Below, one piece after another: positions 41,215 through 50,855 of a stretch of DNA of 64,000 bases. Within the stretch, counting starts at the first letter, position 1, and each line of letters opens with the position of its first letter. Source of the stretch: Clostridium chromiireducens (GTDB taxonomy: Bacteria > Bacillota > Clostridia > Clostridiales > Clostridiaceae); the NCBI RefSeq assembly GCF_002029255.1, contig NZ_MZGT01000001.1:62001-126000 (forward strand), given 5' to 3'. Both the position numbers and the translations under genes were made by a program. The notes under the pieces were generated by a model. That model did no database searches. It saw only the letters and a program-made list of their open reading frames with translations, and had not been told where the DNA came from.

Positions 41215-41242
41215 TTGACAAGTCTCTGTAACTATGTATAAT
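41215..41242 (+). promoter_or_regulatory. Promoter of the S-box controlled methionine/cysteine genes
   Basis: Consensus TTGACA (41215-41220), 16-base spacer, consensus TATAAT (41237-41242), about 35 bases before the riboswitch. Confidence 0.85.
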
Positions 41243-41276
41243 TAGTATTAACAAAAAAATATCTGGATAAGTTAAT

Positions 41277-41461
41277 CTTATTAAGAGTGGTGGAGGGACT
41301 GGCCCTTTGAAACCCGGCAACCTGAAAAAAATTTTATATAAGTTTTTTCGTTGGTGCTAAATCCTGCAAGAGAATATCTTGAAAAATGAGAGGAATTAAG
41401 TCTTATTAGAACTTATGTTATGGCTACAAAGTCACTTCTTATTTTTGAAGTGGCTTTTTTA
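41277..41461 (+). ncRNA. SAM-I (S-box) riboswitch with terminator
   Basis: The aptamer runs from CTTATT (P1, 41277) through GAGTGGTGGAGGGACTGGCC and TGAAACCCGGCAACC, GGTGCTAAATCCTGCAAG, to AATGAG (P1, 41385-41390). An expression platform follows with terminator stem AGTCACTTC (41430-41438) against GAAGTGGCT (41447-41455) and a T run. High S-adenosylmethionine should stop transcription of the two trans-sulfuration genes downstream. Confidence 0.96.
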
Positions 41462-41529
41462 ATTACTATTATCTACGTTATTAGCAATAAAGAATGCATT
41501 AAGCAAAACAAATTAAAGGAGGCAAAACG

Positions 41530-42678
41530 ATGACTTTAAAAAAATCTTTTGAAACAATTGCAGTCAGTGGGATATCAGGTGGAGATGAAGCTACAGGCGC
41601 TATAAGCTTTCCAATATATCAAGCTGCCACATTTAAACATCATGGGCTTAATAATAGTACTGGGTATGATTATGCAAGAGCTCAAAATCCTACTCGAGAA
41701 GAAGCTGAAAAAACATTAGCTGTTTTAGAAGGTGGCAAATCAGCAATAGGGTTTTCCTCAGGAGTTGCAGCAATTACGGCCTGTATACACTTGTTTAAAT
41801 CTGGAGACCATATAATTTTGTCTGATGATTTATATGGAGGCACATATAGATTATTTGATGATATTTTTAGAGATTTTGGATTAGAAGCAACATTTATTGA
41901 TACTACGGATACACAAAATATATTAAATTCTCTTAAAGAAAATACAAAGGCTATTCTTATAGAAACTCCTTCTAATCCAATGATGAAGGTAACGGACATA
42001 AGAGCGGTGGCAGAGATAACTAAAGAGAATGGTTTATTGTTAATTGTGGATAATACTTTCTTGACTCCTTACTATCAAAGGCCGCTAGAATTGGGAGCTG
42101 ATTTAGTAGTTCACAGTGGAACGAAGTTCTTAGGAGGACATCACGATTTATTGGCAGGATTTATTGTAGCAAATGATGAAGAAATTCTACAAAAGCTCAG
42201 GAGAATTCATATGTCAACAGGTGCGACTTTATCACCATTTGATTCATGGTTAATTTTAAGAGGGATAAAGACTTTACATATAAGACTAGAAAGGTCACAA
42301 GAAAATACAATAAAGATAGCAAAATTTTTAGAAAGGAACCCAAAGGTAGAAAAAGTTTATTATGTAGGATTAGAGAATTTCGAGGGTTACGAAGTAAACA
42401 AAGGACAATCAACTGGTTTCGGGGCAACATTATCATTTAGAGTAAAAGATAAAGAATTAATTCCGAAGATTCTAGAAAGAGTTAAAATAATAAGATTTGC
42501 AGAAAGTTTGGGTGGAGTTGAAACACTAATAACATATCCAATAACTCAAACCCATTCAGAAATTCCAGAAGATATAAAGAAAAGGTTAGGTGTAGATGAG
42601 TATTTACTTAGATTATCAGTTGGAATAGAAAATATAGATGATCTGATAAAAGATTTAGAAAATGCTATTGGAAAATAG
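41530..42678 (+). CDS. metI: Cystathionine gamma-synthase-type PLP enzyme (MetI-like)
   Basis: 382 residues of the Cys/Met metabolism PLP family. The cofactor lysine lies in VVHSGTKFLGGHHDLLAG; YDYARAQNPTREEAE and SSDLYGGTYR-like SDDLYGGTYRLF are family loops. The order of motifs, and especially PFDSWLILRGIKTL and AESLGGVETLITYP, follow Bacillus MetI, which joins an acylhomoserine to cysteine (or sulfide). It is the first gene after the S-box and is followed by a MetC-like paralogue, a pair also found in Bacillus. AAAGGAGG lies upstream of the ATG. Confidence 0.82.
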   Translation: MTLKKSFETIAVSGISGGDEATGAISFPIYQAATFKHHGLNNSTGYDYARAQNPTREEAEKTLAVLEGGKSAIGFSSGVAAITACIHLFKSGDHIILSDDLYGGTYRLFDDIFRDFGLEATFIDTTDTQNILNSLKENTKAILIETPSNPMMKVTDIRAVAEITKENGLLLIVDNTFLTPYYQRPLELGADLVVHSGTKFLGGHHDLLAGFIVANDEEILQKLRRIHMSTGATLSPFDSWLILRGIKTLHIRLERSQENTIKIAKFLERNPKVEKVYYVGLENFEGYEVNKGQSTGFGATLSFRVKDKELIPKILERVKIIRFAESLGGVETLITYPITQTHSEIPEDIKKRLGVDEYLLRLSVGIENIDDLIKDLENAIGK

Positions 42679-42730
42679 ATTATATAGCTTTAAAGTAAGA
42701 AACAATAAAAATAAGAATGGGGCGTTAAAT

Positions 42731-43867
42731 ATGAATTTTGGAACTAAATTAATACATGCAAGTGGAGACATAGATTCTACAACAGGATCGGTAAGCACTC
42801 CGATATATCAAACATCAACATTTCACCAATTTGACATAGAGAATTTCGGAAAATATGATTATGCAAGATCAGGAAATCCAACTAGAGATGTGGTAGAAAA
42901 ATTGATAGCCGAGCTTGAAGGTGGTGAATGTGGATTTGCATTTGCATCAGGGATGGCAGCTATTTGTTCAGTATTGTCAATATTCTCATCAGGAGATCAT
43001 GTTATAATCTGTGGAGATGTATATGGAGGAACGTATAGAGCTACTACAAAATTATTCTCGAGATTTAATATCGAATTTACTTTTGTAGATGCGTCAAATA
43101 TTGAAGAGATAGAAAAAGCGTTTAAAGAAAATACTAAGGGACTTTATTTAGAAACACCTTCAAATCCATTGTTAAAAGTTACAGATTTAAGAGCAGCTAG
43201 TAAATTAGCTAAAGAAAATGGTGCGATAACTATAGTAGATAATACATTTATGTCACCATATCTACAAAGACCTATTGAGCTTGGTATAGATATCGTTGTA
43301 CACAGCGCAACTAAATTTCTTGGAGGACACAGTGATGTTATAGCAGGTCTTGTTGTAACTAAAACAAAGGAATTAGGAGATAGAGTTTATCAAATACAAA
43401 ATACTTTTGGTGCAGTACTTGGACCACAAGACTCATGGCTTTTAGTTAGAGGTATTAAAACATTAAAAGTTAGGTTAGATGCGCTTCAAAAAAGTGCTCA
43501 AAAATTAGCCGAATGGCTTGAGTCAAGAGAAGAAGTTGAGAAGGTGTACTATCTTGGACTACCTTCGATGGAAGGTAGAGAATTGCATCTAGAGCAAGCA
43601 GATGGAGCAGGCGCAGTATTATCTTTTAAATTTAAAACATTTGATAGAACAAAAGTATTCTTAAATAACGTAAAGAATGTAGCTGTAGCTGTTAGTTTAG
43701 GTAGTGTTGAAACTATAGTTTCATACCCAGCTAAGATGAGCCATGCATCAATACCAAAAGAAGAGAGAGAAGAGCTTGGAATAACAGATACATTAATAAG
43801 AGTATCTGTAGGGCTTGAGGATATTGACGATTTAATAGAGTCATTTAAGGAAGCGATGGAAAAGTAA
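42731..43867 (+). CDS. metC: Cystathionine beta-lyase-type PLP enzyme (MetC-like)
   Basis: The open frame starts within the previous gene, but the ATG at 42731 behind GGGGCG gives the family start MNFGTKLIHASGD. 378 residues. The PLP lysine lies in VVHSATKFLGGHSDVIAG; YDYARSGNPTRDVVE is the substrate loop. By similarity to Bacillus MetC it would split cystathionine to homocysteine; cystathionine gamma-lyase activity is the other possibility, since the two activities are hard to separate by sequence. It is cotranscribed with the upstream paralogue. Confidence 0.82.
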   Translation: MNFGTKLIHASGDIDSTTGSVSTPIYQTSTFHQFDIENFGKYDYARSGNPTRDVVEKLIAELEGGECGFAFASGMAAICSVLSIFSSGDHVIICGDVYGGTYRATTKLFSRFNIEFTFVDASNIEEIEKAFKENTKGLYLETPSNPLLKVTDLRAASKLAKENGAITIVDNTFMSPYLQRPIELGIDIVVHSATKFLGGHSDVIAGLVVTKTKELGDRVYQIQNTFGAVLGPQDSWLLVRGIKTLKVRLDALQKSAQKLAEWLESREEVEKVYYLGLPSMEGRELHLEQADGAGAVLSFKFKTFDRTKVFLNNVKNVAVAVSLGSVETIVSYPAKMSHASIPKEEREELGITDTLIRVSVGLEDIDDLIESFKEAMEK

Positions 43868-43886
43868 GAAATATAAAAGTAAAAAT

Positions 43887-43922
43887 AAGGTCTGATTGAA
43901 TATCAATTCAATCAGACCTTTA
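43887..43922. terminator. Terminator between metC-like and marR genes
   Basis: AAGGTCTGATTGAAT pairs with ATTCAATCAGACCTT around a four-base loop, flanked by A's and T's; it can serve the two convergent genes. Confidence 0.9.
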
Positions 43923-43937
43923 ACTATACGTTATATT

Positions 43938-44423
43938 CTATTTTAATTTTCGTAATATGGTTATAAGGTTTGAGATGGATTCATCTAACGTGCTTATTTC
44001 GTCGTCTGAGAGTTCGGATATTTTATCAACAAATGAATTGCAAATTGCAACTCGAAAAGAATCCAATAAATCGAAAGTTTTTTTTGTTAACTCAACTCGA
44101 AGAATTCTTCGATCGTTAGAGTCGGAATATCTATTAACTAATCCGTGACCAATTAAGTTATCTATAATTGGAGTCATATTAGACTTTGATATATTTAAGT
44201 TTTCTGCAATTTGAGAAATAGGAGATGAATTGAATTCAGCAAGATAAAAGATAACCTTAATATGTGATGGTGGTATCGAAAAATCGGGAATACAACCTTC
44301 TATAACTTTTTCTGGAGATTGAAAATTTTTTGCAATATCATTTTCCTTAAGTACATACTTTTTAATAATCCATAAAAAGTTTACTAAAGAATCAGCTACT
44401 TTGAATAAGTTATCTTTATCCAT
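43938..44423 (-). CDS. MarR-family regulator (divergent from the TolC-like gene)
   Basis: 161 residues. The winged helix spans about 50-120: SPISQIAENLNISKSNMTPI (recognition helix) and the wing VNRYSDSNDRRILRVELTKK with the typical DxRxxxV pattern. GGAAGGATTG lies upstream of the ATG. It faces away from the TolC-like gene, and a dyad in the promoter region (44445-44459) overlaps its own leader, so autoregulation and control of the divergent gene are plausible. Confidence 0.87.
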   Translation of the reverse strand: MDKDNLFKVADSLVNFLWIIKKYVLKENDIAKNFQSPEKVIEGCIPDFSIPPSHIKVIFYLAEFNSSPISQIAENLNISKSNMTPIIDNLIGHGLVNRYSDSNDRRILRVELTKKTFDLLDSFRVAICNSFVDKISELSDDEISTLDESISNLITILRKLK

Positions 44424-44444
44424 ATAAAAACAATCCTTCCTTAC

Positions 44445-44459
44445 GTAATAGTATATTAC
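44445..44459. promoter_or_regulatory. Candidate MarR operator
   Basis: GTAATAGTATATTAC, an interrupted dyad (GTAATA/TATTAC), 22-36 bases upstream of the marR start. The rest of the 342-base gap to 44765 holds the promoter at 44504 and AT-rich DNA. Confidence 0.4.
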
Positions 44460-44503
44460 TTAATTATAAACTATTAACAATCTGAAAACAATATAAAAGA
44501 TTA

Positions 44504-44532
44504 TTGACTTATAATAGTTATGAAAATATAAT
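44504..44532 (+). promoter_or_regulatory. Promoter of the TolC-like gene
   Basis: TTGACT (44504-44509), 17 bases, consensus TATAAT (44527-44532); this leaves a leader of about 225 bases. Confidence 0.75.
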
Positions 44533-44765
44533 CATTATATAGTTTCAATTTATTAACACAATATCTAAAAATTTAATAGGAATTATAAGGTGGAATTAAG
44601 TTTTAGTTAAGAAAAAAATAATATATTCCAGTTATTATTAATTTTACAACTTGGTAAGTAAGGAGTATTATTAGATTTATTAGGACAAGTTAGAAATGGA
44701 ACCTTTAATTCTTTAAAATAATGTATTTAATAGTAAGACAAAATTTAAATAAGAGGAGAATAAAC

Positions 44766-46043
44766 ATGAGAAAGAACGTAAATAAGATTGTTGCATTTGC
44801 GATTGGTATAAGTATTATAAGCGGAAGTATTGTTCCAGCTTTTGCATCAGACAATGTAGAAAGTACTAATAATACTACTGCAAATGTACAAATACAAGTA
44901 AACGGAAAAGTCCTTCTTACTTTAGATGATGCTATAAAAGCAGCAATAAGTAATAGTAATACTCTAGCATTAGATGAAAAGAAAATAAGCTATCAAGATA
45001 AGGTTAATGATATTAATGAAAAAATTGATGATGCCAAGGATGCTGATAGTGACCACAAGGACTACGATGAAGATATTAATGATAATACATTAAGCCAGTT
45101 GAAACAACAAAGAGACTTTGATGAAGATAAGCTTGTACAAAAAACTACTACTGCTTACAATAATATAGTTACAAGCCAAATGAAAATAGACAAGGCTTCA
45201 AAAATATTAGAGCTTAAAAAGAAGGATATTAGTAATGCTAAATTAAAGAAAGATTTAGGCATCATGACTTCAATAGATTTTGATAGTACGGAGTTACAAA
45301 TTCAAAGTTTACAAAATCAACAAAATTTAAGCATAAATACACTTAGAGATGCTCAAGATAGTTTTAAGGTACTAACAGGCAAGGATGTAACAAAGTTCAC
45401 TTTGGAGCAAGATATTAAGTATGAACAACTTAAAATAGATGGTTCAATAGATGAATATTTGGATAATGCAATAGATAAGTATCTAAAATATAGTAGTGAA
45501 TTATTGAAGTTAAAAAAAGATTACTATGATGACAAAGATAATCAAGTGTCCGAAGAGGATGTAAAGAAAGCAGAAGATAAAACCAATGAAGCAATTACGA
45601 AGAAGCCTTCAAAACCTGCAAACACTGATGATTTAGGCGCATATATGAAATATGTTGATGATATGAATCAATACAATACTAATATAAGTGCATATACAAC
45701 TACTCTATCATTGAGATTAGCTTATTTAAATAGTAAGTTAGGAGTGTACACTCAAGAAACTGCGTTAGAAGAGACTAAAAAAACTTACAAGGAATCGCTT
45801 AAAACTATATATACCAATTTGCTTGCTACAGAAGACAATATAAACTATCTGAAAAGTAGCATACAGATAAATAATAGACAACTTAGTACATTAAAACTAA
45901 AATCTGATTTAGGTCTGATGACAAAATCAGATTATGATACCCAAGTTGCAAATAGTCAAGATTTAGATATTCAATTAAGGACTGCGATAGATAGCTATAA
46001 TACATTAAAAGAAAAAATACAAAAGCCGTGGTTAGCTTTTTAA
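44766..46043 (+). CDS. TolC-like outer-membrane-efflux-type protein in a monoderm
   Basis: The ATG at 44766 follows AGAGGAGA; the frame extends upstream without a ribosome site. 425 residues: signal peptide (about 1-26, ending PAFASD), then two similar helical halves, each with a long pair of coiled-coil helices. The repeat is seen as LKLKKDLGIMTSIDFDSTEL-like text in the first half (KLKKDLGIMTSIDFD) and LKLKSDLGLMTKSDYDTQVA in the second, the characteristic OEP repeat. In Gram-negative cells TolC spans periplasm and outer membrane. Here no outer membrane is expected, so it may act as a wall-spanning or secreted helical partner of an exporter such as the MacAB-like system 4 kb upstream. Confidence 0.75.
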   Translation: MRKNVNKIVAFAIGISIISGSIVPAFASDNVESTNNTTANVQIQVNGKVLLTLDDAIKAAISNSNTLALDEKKISYQDKVNDINEKIDDAKDADSDHKDYDEDINDNTLSQLKQQRDFDEDKLVQKTTTAYNNIVTSQMKIDKASKILELKKKDISNAKLKKDLGIMTSIDFDSTELQIQSLQNQQNLSINTLRDAQDSFKVLTGKDVTKFTLEQDIKYEQLKIDGSIDEYLDNAIDKYLKYSSELLKLKKDYYDDKDNQVSEEDVKKAEDKTNEAITKKPSKPANTDDLGAYMKYVDDMNQYNTNISAYTTTLSLRLAYLNSKLGVYTQETALEETKKTYKESLKTIYTNLLATEDNINYLKSSIQINNRQLSTLKLKSDLGLMTKSDYDTQVANSQDLDIQLRTAIDSYNTLKEKIQKPWLAF

Positions 46044-46076
46044 ACCATATCGAGAATATAATTAGGTGAACTGAAA

Positions 46077-46118
46077 TAGTAACTTTTAATAATTTAATTA
46101 GAAGTTACTATTTTTTTT
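46077..46118 (+). terminator. Terminator after the TolC-like gene
   Basis: TAGTAACTT (46077-46085) pairs with AAGTTACTA (46102-46110), followed by eight T. Confidence 0.9.
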
Positions 46119-46210
46119 GTTGCTCTCTGTATTAGTTTAAGTAGGAAGTTTATTGGGGGGAAGTACGCTAGGTTTAGTGTTTATGGCCTTTTAGACATTG
46201 AATATTAGAA

Positions 46211-46304
46211 ACTTTAAATTTGTCATTGAAAACGTAACTCAATTTTGAAGTTGTTTAAATTGAAAAGGTTTTATGTATAGTTTAAGATAATAAATGAAAG
46301 AACT
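46211..46304 (+). repeat. Duplicated mtl promoter/operator, copy 1 (mtlA)
   Basis: About 94 bases nearly repeated at 51158-51253 before mtlR. It includes ACTTTAAATTTGTCA, an AACGTA centre, CAATTTTGAA, TTGTTTAAATTGAAAA, and a promoter: TTGAAA (46260-46265), 17 bases, TAAGAT (46283-46288). Conservation of upstream elements plus promoter spacing points to binding by a common activator, probably MtlR. Confidence 0.8.
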
Positions 46305-46344
46305 AATATTAAATTATATTAATTAAATAAATGGAGGTTTTATT

Positions 46345-47754
46345 ATGGAAACTAACAAAACGTCTCTTAAAGGAAGCGTACAAAGATTAGGTAGCTTTTT
46401 AAGTGGTATGGTATTACCTAACATCGGTGCATTTATTGCTTGGGGTTTAATAACGGCATTATTCATTCCTACTGGATGGGTTCCAAATGAATACTTTGGT
46501 AAATTAGTGGGACCAATGATAACTTACTTATTACCAATACTTATTGGATACACTGGTGGTAAACTAGTTTATGGTCAAAGAGGTGCTGTAGTTGGTGCAA
46601 TAGCAACAGCAGGAGTTGTAGTAGGTGCTTCTATTCCAATGTTCTTAGGTGCAATGATTATGGGACCATTTGGTGGATTCGTAATCAAAAAGGTGGATCA
46701 ATTATTTGAAGGAAAAGTTCCAACAGGATTTGAAATGTTAGTAAATAACTTTTCAGCTGGTATATTTGGTGCGATTGTATCACTTATAGGTTATACTTGT
46801 ATTGAACCAGTAGTTACTGCTTTTTCAAACACATTAGGTGCTTTAGCAACTATAGTTACTAACATGGGTCTTCTACCATTAATAGATATTTTCATTGAAC
46901 CAGCTAAGGTACTATTCTTAAACAATGCAATTAATCATGGAATATTATCTCCACTTGGAATACAACAAGCACAAGAAGTGGGTAAATCAATATTCTTCTT
47001 ACTTGAAGCAAATCCAGGTCCAGGGCTTGGTATACTTTTAGCTTATACTTTATACGGTAAGGGAAATGCAAAACAATCAGCTCCAGGAGCAATAATCATT
47101 CACTTCCTTGGAGGAATACACGAAATATACTTCCCATACATTTTAATGAAACCAGTATTAATAGTAGCAGCAATAGCTGGAGGAATCTGTGCAGATTTAG
47201 TTTTCGTATTAACTAATGCTGGACTTGCAGCACCAGCTTCACCAGGTAGTATATTTGCAGTAATGGCAATGACACCAAAAGGAGGATATTTCTCAGTTTT
47301 AGCAGGAGTTGCAGTAGGTGCGATTGTATCTTTCTTAGTAGGATCAGTAATTCTTAAGGCTTCAAAAGATGATGAGAATGAAGGAAATATTGATGAAGCT
47401 CAAGCTAAGATGAAAGGTATGAAAGCAGAAAGCAAAGGTTCAAAAGCTGCAGAAACAACTGTTAAAGTATCAAAATCTGATGTTAAATTAATAGTTTTCG
47501 CTTGTGATGCAGGTATGGGATCTTCTGCAATGGGAGAATCTATTCTTAAAAAGGCTTTAAAGGATGCTGGAATTAATGATGTTGCAGTTAAGCATTCATC
47601 AGTTGATAGTATTCCGCAAGATGCTGATGTAGTATTTACTCAAGAAAACTTAGTTGAAAGAGCAAAAAAATCAGCAAATACAGCCAATATAATCACAGTT
47701 AAGAACTTCTTAGATCGTTCTAAATATGATGAGTTTATAAGCACATTAAAATAA
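46345..47754 (+). CDS. mtlA: Mannitol PTS permease, IICB component
   Basis: 469 residues: the membrane IIC domain (about 12-340) with [31 protein letters not shown] and [12 protein letters not shown], then a charged linker and a cytosolic IIB domain (about 375-469) with the phospho-cysteine in [14 protein letters not shown]. It imports and phosphorylates mannitol. The IIA domain is separate (mtlF at 53576), an arrangement common in Gram-positives. GGAGG precedes the ATG. It is split from the other mtl genes by adhE. Confidence 0.95.
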   Translation: METNKTSLKGSVQRLGSFLSGMVLPNIGAFIAWGLITALFIPTGWVPNEYFGKLVGPMITYLLPILIGYTGGKLVYGQRGAVVGAIATAGVVVGASIPMFLGAMIMGPFGGFVIKKVDQLFEGKVPTGFEMLVNNFSAGIFGAIVSLIGYTCIEPVVTAFSNTLGALATIVTNMGLLPLIDIFIEPAKVLFLNNAINHGILSPLGIQQAQEVGKSIFFLLEANPGPGLGILLAYTLYGKGNAKQSAPGAIIIHFLGGIHEIYFPYILMKPVLIVAAIAGGICADLVFVLTNAGLAAPASPGSIFAVMAMTPKGGYFSVLAGVAVGAIVSFLVGSVILKASKDDENEGNIDEAQAKMKGMKAESKGSKAAETTVKVSKSDVKLIVFACDAGMGSSAMGESILKKALKDAGINDVAVKHSSVDSIPQDADVVFTQENLVERAKKSANTANIITVKNFLDRSKYDEFISTLK

Positions 47755-47770
47755 TAAACTAAATTATGGT

Positions 47771-47809
47771 TACAATAAAGGACAACTGATTTCAGTGTCC
47801 TTTATTGTA
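47771..47809 (+). terminator. Hairpin after mtlA
   Basis: TACAATAAAGGACA pairs with TGTCCTTTATTGTA with extra ACTGA/TCAGT pairing in the middle; no T run, but it ends the mtlA unit. Confidence 0.65.
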
Positions 47810-48031
47810 TACAAGTAAATATTAAATGAGAATTATATTAATTTTTTTTGAGATTGAAAGTTAAAAAAATATCAATCTAAGAATATTTAGAAATAATCTT
47901 CAATTTAATATGGTAATAAGCAGAATTATGAAAAAGTCAAATATTATATTCGATTGAGTATAAATTTAATTAAATTATATAATAATCATAATTCAAATAA
48001 ATGTTTATCTTATTAGAAATATGGTGTACGA

Positions 48032-48049
48032 GTGTTAAAAAATTAACTA
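48032..48049 (+). promoter_or_regulatory. Candidate Rex operator upstream of adhE
   Basis: GTGTTAAAAAATTAACTA, i.e. TGTTAA-N4-TTAAC, close to the Rex consensus TTGTTAA-N4-TTAACAA. It lies 185 bases before adhE, in keeping with NADH/NAD control of alcohol dehydrogenase genes in clostridia. Farther down the same 479-base gap a hairpin of AGAGG-AAAAAA with TTTTTT-CTC lies at about 48095-48131; no gene is seen there. Confidence 0.6.
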
Positions 48050-48233
48050 TAAAATAGGAAAAAATGAAATAAAACCATGATAATGGCTTTTTAAGAGGGG
48101 AAAAAATAAACATTTTTTCTTTTTTTACCTCAAATATTGATTGATATTTAACAAACAATGTTTGAGATGTTTAGTTTTATTGAAAAGTATAAACCGGAAG
48201 ATATATTAAATAAATTAAAAGGGGCGAATATTA

Positions 48234-50855
48234 ATGAAAGTTACAAATGTTGATCAGTTAAAGAAAAAAATGGAGCAAATTAGAGCTGCTCAAGAGAAAT
48301 ATGCTACTTATACACAAGAGCAGGTAGACAAAATCTTCAGAGAAGCAGCAATGGCAGCGCTTGATGCAAGAATACCACTTGCTAAGATGGCTGTAGAAGA
48401 ATCTCGTATGGGGATATTTGAAGATAAAGTTATTAAGAATCATTTAGCGTCTGAATATGTTTATAATAAATATAAAAATGAAAAAACTTGCGGCATTTTA
48501 GAAACAGATGATGCTTTTGGTATCACCAAAGTTGCAGAACCAATTGGTGTTGTTGCAGCGATCGTTCCAACAACTAATCCAACATCTACTGCTATATTTA
48601 AAGCATTAATATCTTTAAAAACAAGGAATGGTGTAATTTTCTCACCACACCCGAGAGCAAAAAAGTCAACAATAGAAGCAGCTAGAATAGTTCTTGATGC
48701 AGCAGTTAAAGCGGGTGCTCCAGAAGGAATAATAGGCTGGATAGATGAACCATCAATTGAACTTTCAGGAGTAGTTATGAAGGAAGCTGATATCATCCTT
48801 GCTACAGGGGGGCCAGCAATGGTTAAGGCTGCTTACTCATCAGGTAAACCAGCGCTAGGTGTTGGTGCAGGTAATACACCAGTTATCATTGATGAAACTG
48901 CTCATATTAAAATGGCTGTTAACTCAATTCTTCTTTCAAAGACTTTTGATAATGGTGTTATATGTGCATCAGAACAAGCTATTATTGTAATAGATAAAGT
49001 TTATGATGAAATTAAAAATGAGTTTATTGAAAGAGGATCTTATTTCTTAACTGGTGATGAAATAGATAAAGTAAGAAAAACAGTATTAATAAATGGTGCT
49101 ATAAATGGAGATATAGTTGGTCAATCAGCTTTTAGAATAGCACAATTAGCTGGAATTGAAGTTCCAGAAGATACAAAAGTATTAATTGGAGAAGTAGAAT
49201 TAATCGGATCTAAAGAACCATTATCTCACGAAAAATTATCTCCAGTGTTAGCTATGTACAAGGCAAAAACTTTTGATGATGCTTTAGATAAAGCTTGCAA
49301 GATTTTAGCATACGGCGGTATGGGTCATACTTCAGTTTTATATACTAACGAATTGACTTGCAAAGATAGAATTGAAGCCTTTGGTGCAGCAATGAAAACT
49401 TCAAGAACATTTGTCAATATGCCAGCTTCACATGGTGCAGCAGGTGATACATATAACTTTAGAATAGCACCATCATTTACTTTAGGCTGCGGTTCTTGGG
49501 GGGGAAACTCAATATCAGAAAATGTTGGAGTTAAGCATTTATTAAATATTAAGAGTGTAGCAAGAAGGAGAGAAAATATGCTTTGGTTCAAGGTTCCAGA
49601 AAAGATTTACTTTAAATATGGCTGTTTAGGAATGGCTCTTGAAGAACTAAAGGATATGGAAAAGAAAAAAGCATTTATTGTAACGGATAAGATTTTATAT
49701 GATTTAGGAATTCTTGAAAATGTTACTAAGGTATTAGAAAAAATAGGTGTAGACTATAGAATATTCTATGATGTTCAGCCCGATCCAACTCTTGAAAGTG
49801 CAAGAAAAGGTGCTAAAGAAATGCTTAACTTTGAGCCTGATACAATAATAGCAGTTGGTGGAGGTTCACCAATGGATGCTGCTAAAATTATGTGGGTTCT
49901 TTATGAACAACCAGATGTAGCGTTCGAAGATTTAGCAATGATATTTATGGATATCAGAAAGAGAATCTACAATATGCCTAAGATTGGTAAAAAAGCTTCT
50001 TTTGTTGCTGTACCAACATCAGCAGGTACTGGTTCAGAAGTTACACCATTTGCAGTTATTACTGATGAAAAGACAGGAGTAAAATATCCATTAGCTGATT
50101 ATCAATTAACTCCTAATATGGCTATCATTGATGCAGAATTAATGATGAATATGCCAAGAGGATTAACTGCATCATCAGGTATAGATGCTCTAGTTCATGC
50201 AATAGAAGCTTATGTATCAGTTCTTGCTTCAGATTATTCTAATGGTTTAGCATTAGAAGCAGCAAGATTGATATTTAAATATCTACCACTTGCATACACT
50301 GAAGGAACAATTAATGTAAAGGCAAGAGAAAAGATGGCTCATGCATCAACAATAGCTGGTATGGCATTTGCAAATGCATTCCTTGGAGTATGTCACTCAA
50401 TGGCACATAAATTAGGTGCAGAACACCACGTACCACACGGAACTGCAAATGCAATATTAATTAATGAAGTAATTAAATTTAACTCAGTAGAAGATCCAAG
50501 AAAGCAAACTGCGTTCCCACAATATAAATATCCAAGTGCTAAATCTAGATATGCAAAGATGGCTGATTATCTACAATTAGGAGGAGAAACAGATGACGAA
50601 AATATAGAGGCATTAATTAAGGCAATAGATGAATTAAAGATGAAGTTAAATCTTCCAATGACAATTAAAGAAGCAGGAGTAACAGAAAAGAAATTCTATG
50701 CTACTTTAGATAAGATGTCCGAATTATCTTTTGATGATCTATGTACAGGAGCAAATCCAAGATATCCATTAGTAAGTGAAATAAAACAAATGTTTATTAA
50801 TGTTTATGATAATAAAGAAGAGATTAAGGAAGAAGCTGCAGTAACAGAAAAGTAA
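48234..50855 (+). CDS. adhE: Bifunctional aldehyde/alcohol dehydrogenase
   Basis: 873 residues. The N-terminal aldehyde dehydrogenase half (about 1-440) reduces acyl-CoA; its catalytic cysteine is C244 in GVICASEQ. The C-terminal iron-dependent alcohol dehydrogenase half (about 455-860) has VGGGSPMDAAK for NAD binding and metal ligands in GIDALVHAIEAY and FLGVCHSMAHKLGAEHHVPHG. It produces ethanol and/or butanol and regenerates NAD. AAGGGGCG lies before the ATG. A TAA at 50853-50855 ends it, but homologous coding sequence continues in frame for 42 codons (next entry). Confidence 0.95.
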   Translation: MKVTNVDQLKKKMEQIRAAQEKYATYTQEQVDKIFREAAMAALDARIPLAKMAVEESRMGIFEDKVIKNHLASEYVYNKYKNEKTCGILETDDAFGITKVAEPIGVVAAIVPTTNPTSTAIFKALISLKTRNGVIFSPHPRAKKSTIEAARIVLDAAVKAGAPEGIIGWIDEPSIELSGVVMKEADIILATGGPAMVKAAYSSGKPALGVGAGNTPVIIDETAHIKMAVNSILLSKTFDNGVICASEQAIIVIDKVYDEIKNEFIERGSYFLTGDEIDKVRKTVLINGAINGDIVGQSAFRIAQLAGIEVPEDTKVLIGEVELIGSKEPLSHEKLSPVLAMYKAKTFDDALDKACKILAYGGMGHTSVLYTNELTCKDRIEAFGAAMKTSRTFVNMPASHGAAGDTYNFRIAPSFTLGCGSWGGNSISENVGVKHLLNIKSVARRRENMLWFKVPEKIYFKYGCLGMALEELKDMEKKKAFIVTDKILYDLGILENVTKVLEKIGVDYRIFYDVQPDPTLESARKGAKEMLNFEPDTIIAVGGGSPMDAAKIMWVLYEQPDVAFEDLAMIFMDIRKRIYNMPKIGKKASFVAVPTSAGTGSEVTPFAVITDEKTGVKYPLADYQLTPNMAIIDAELMMNMPRGLTASSGIDALVHAIEAYVSVLASDYSNGLALEAARLIFKYLPLAYTEGTINVKAREKMAHASTIAGMAFANAFLGVCHSMAHKLGAEHHVPHGTANAILINEVIKFNSVEDPRKQTAFPQYKYPSAKSRYAKMADYLQLGGETDDENIEALIKAIDELKMKLNLPMTIKEAGVTEKKFYATLDKMSELSFDDLCTGANPRYPLVSEIKQMFINVYDNKEEIKEEAAVTEK

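Noticed and set aside
47970..48158. Minus-strand frame of 62 codons in the adhE leader
   Set aside because: Low-complexity AT-rich translation without a ribosome site; it overlaps the Rex-like site and a hairpin.
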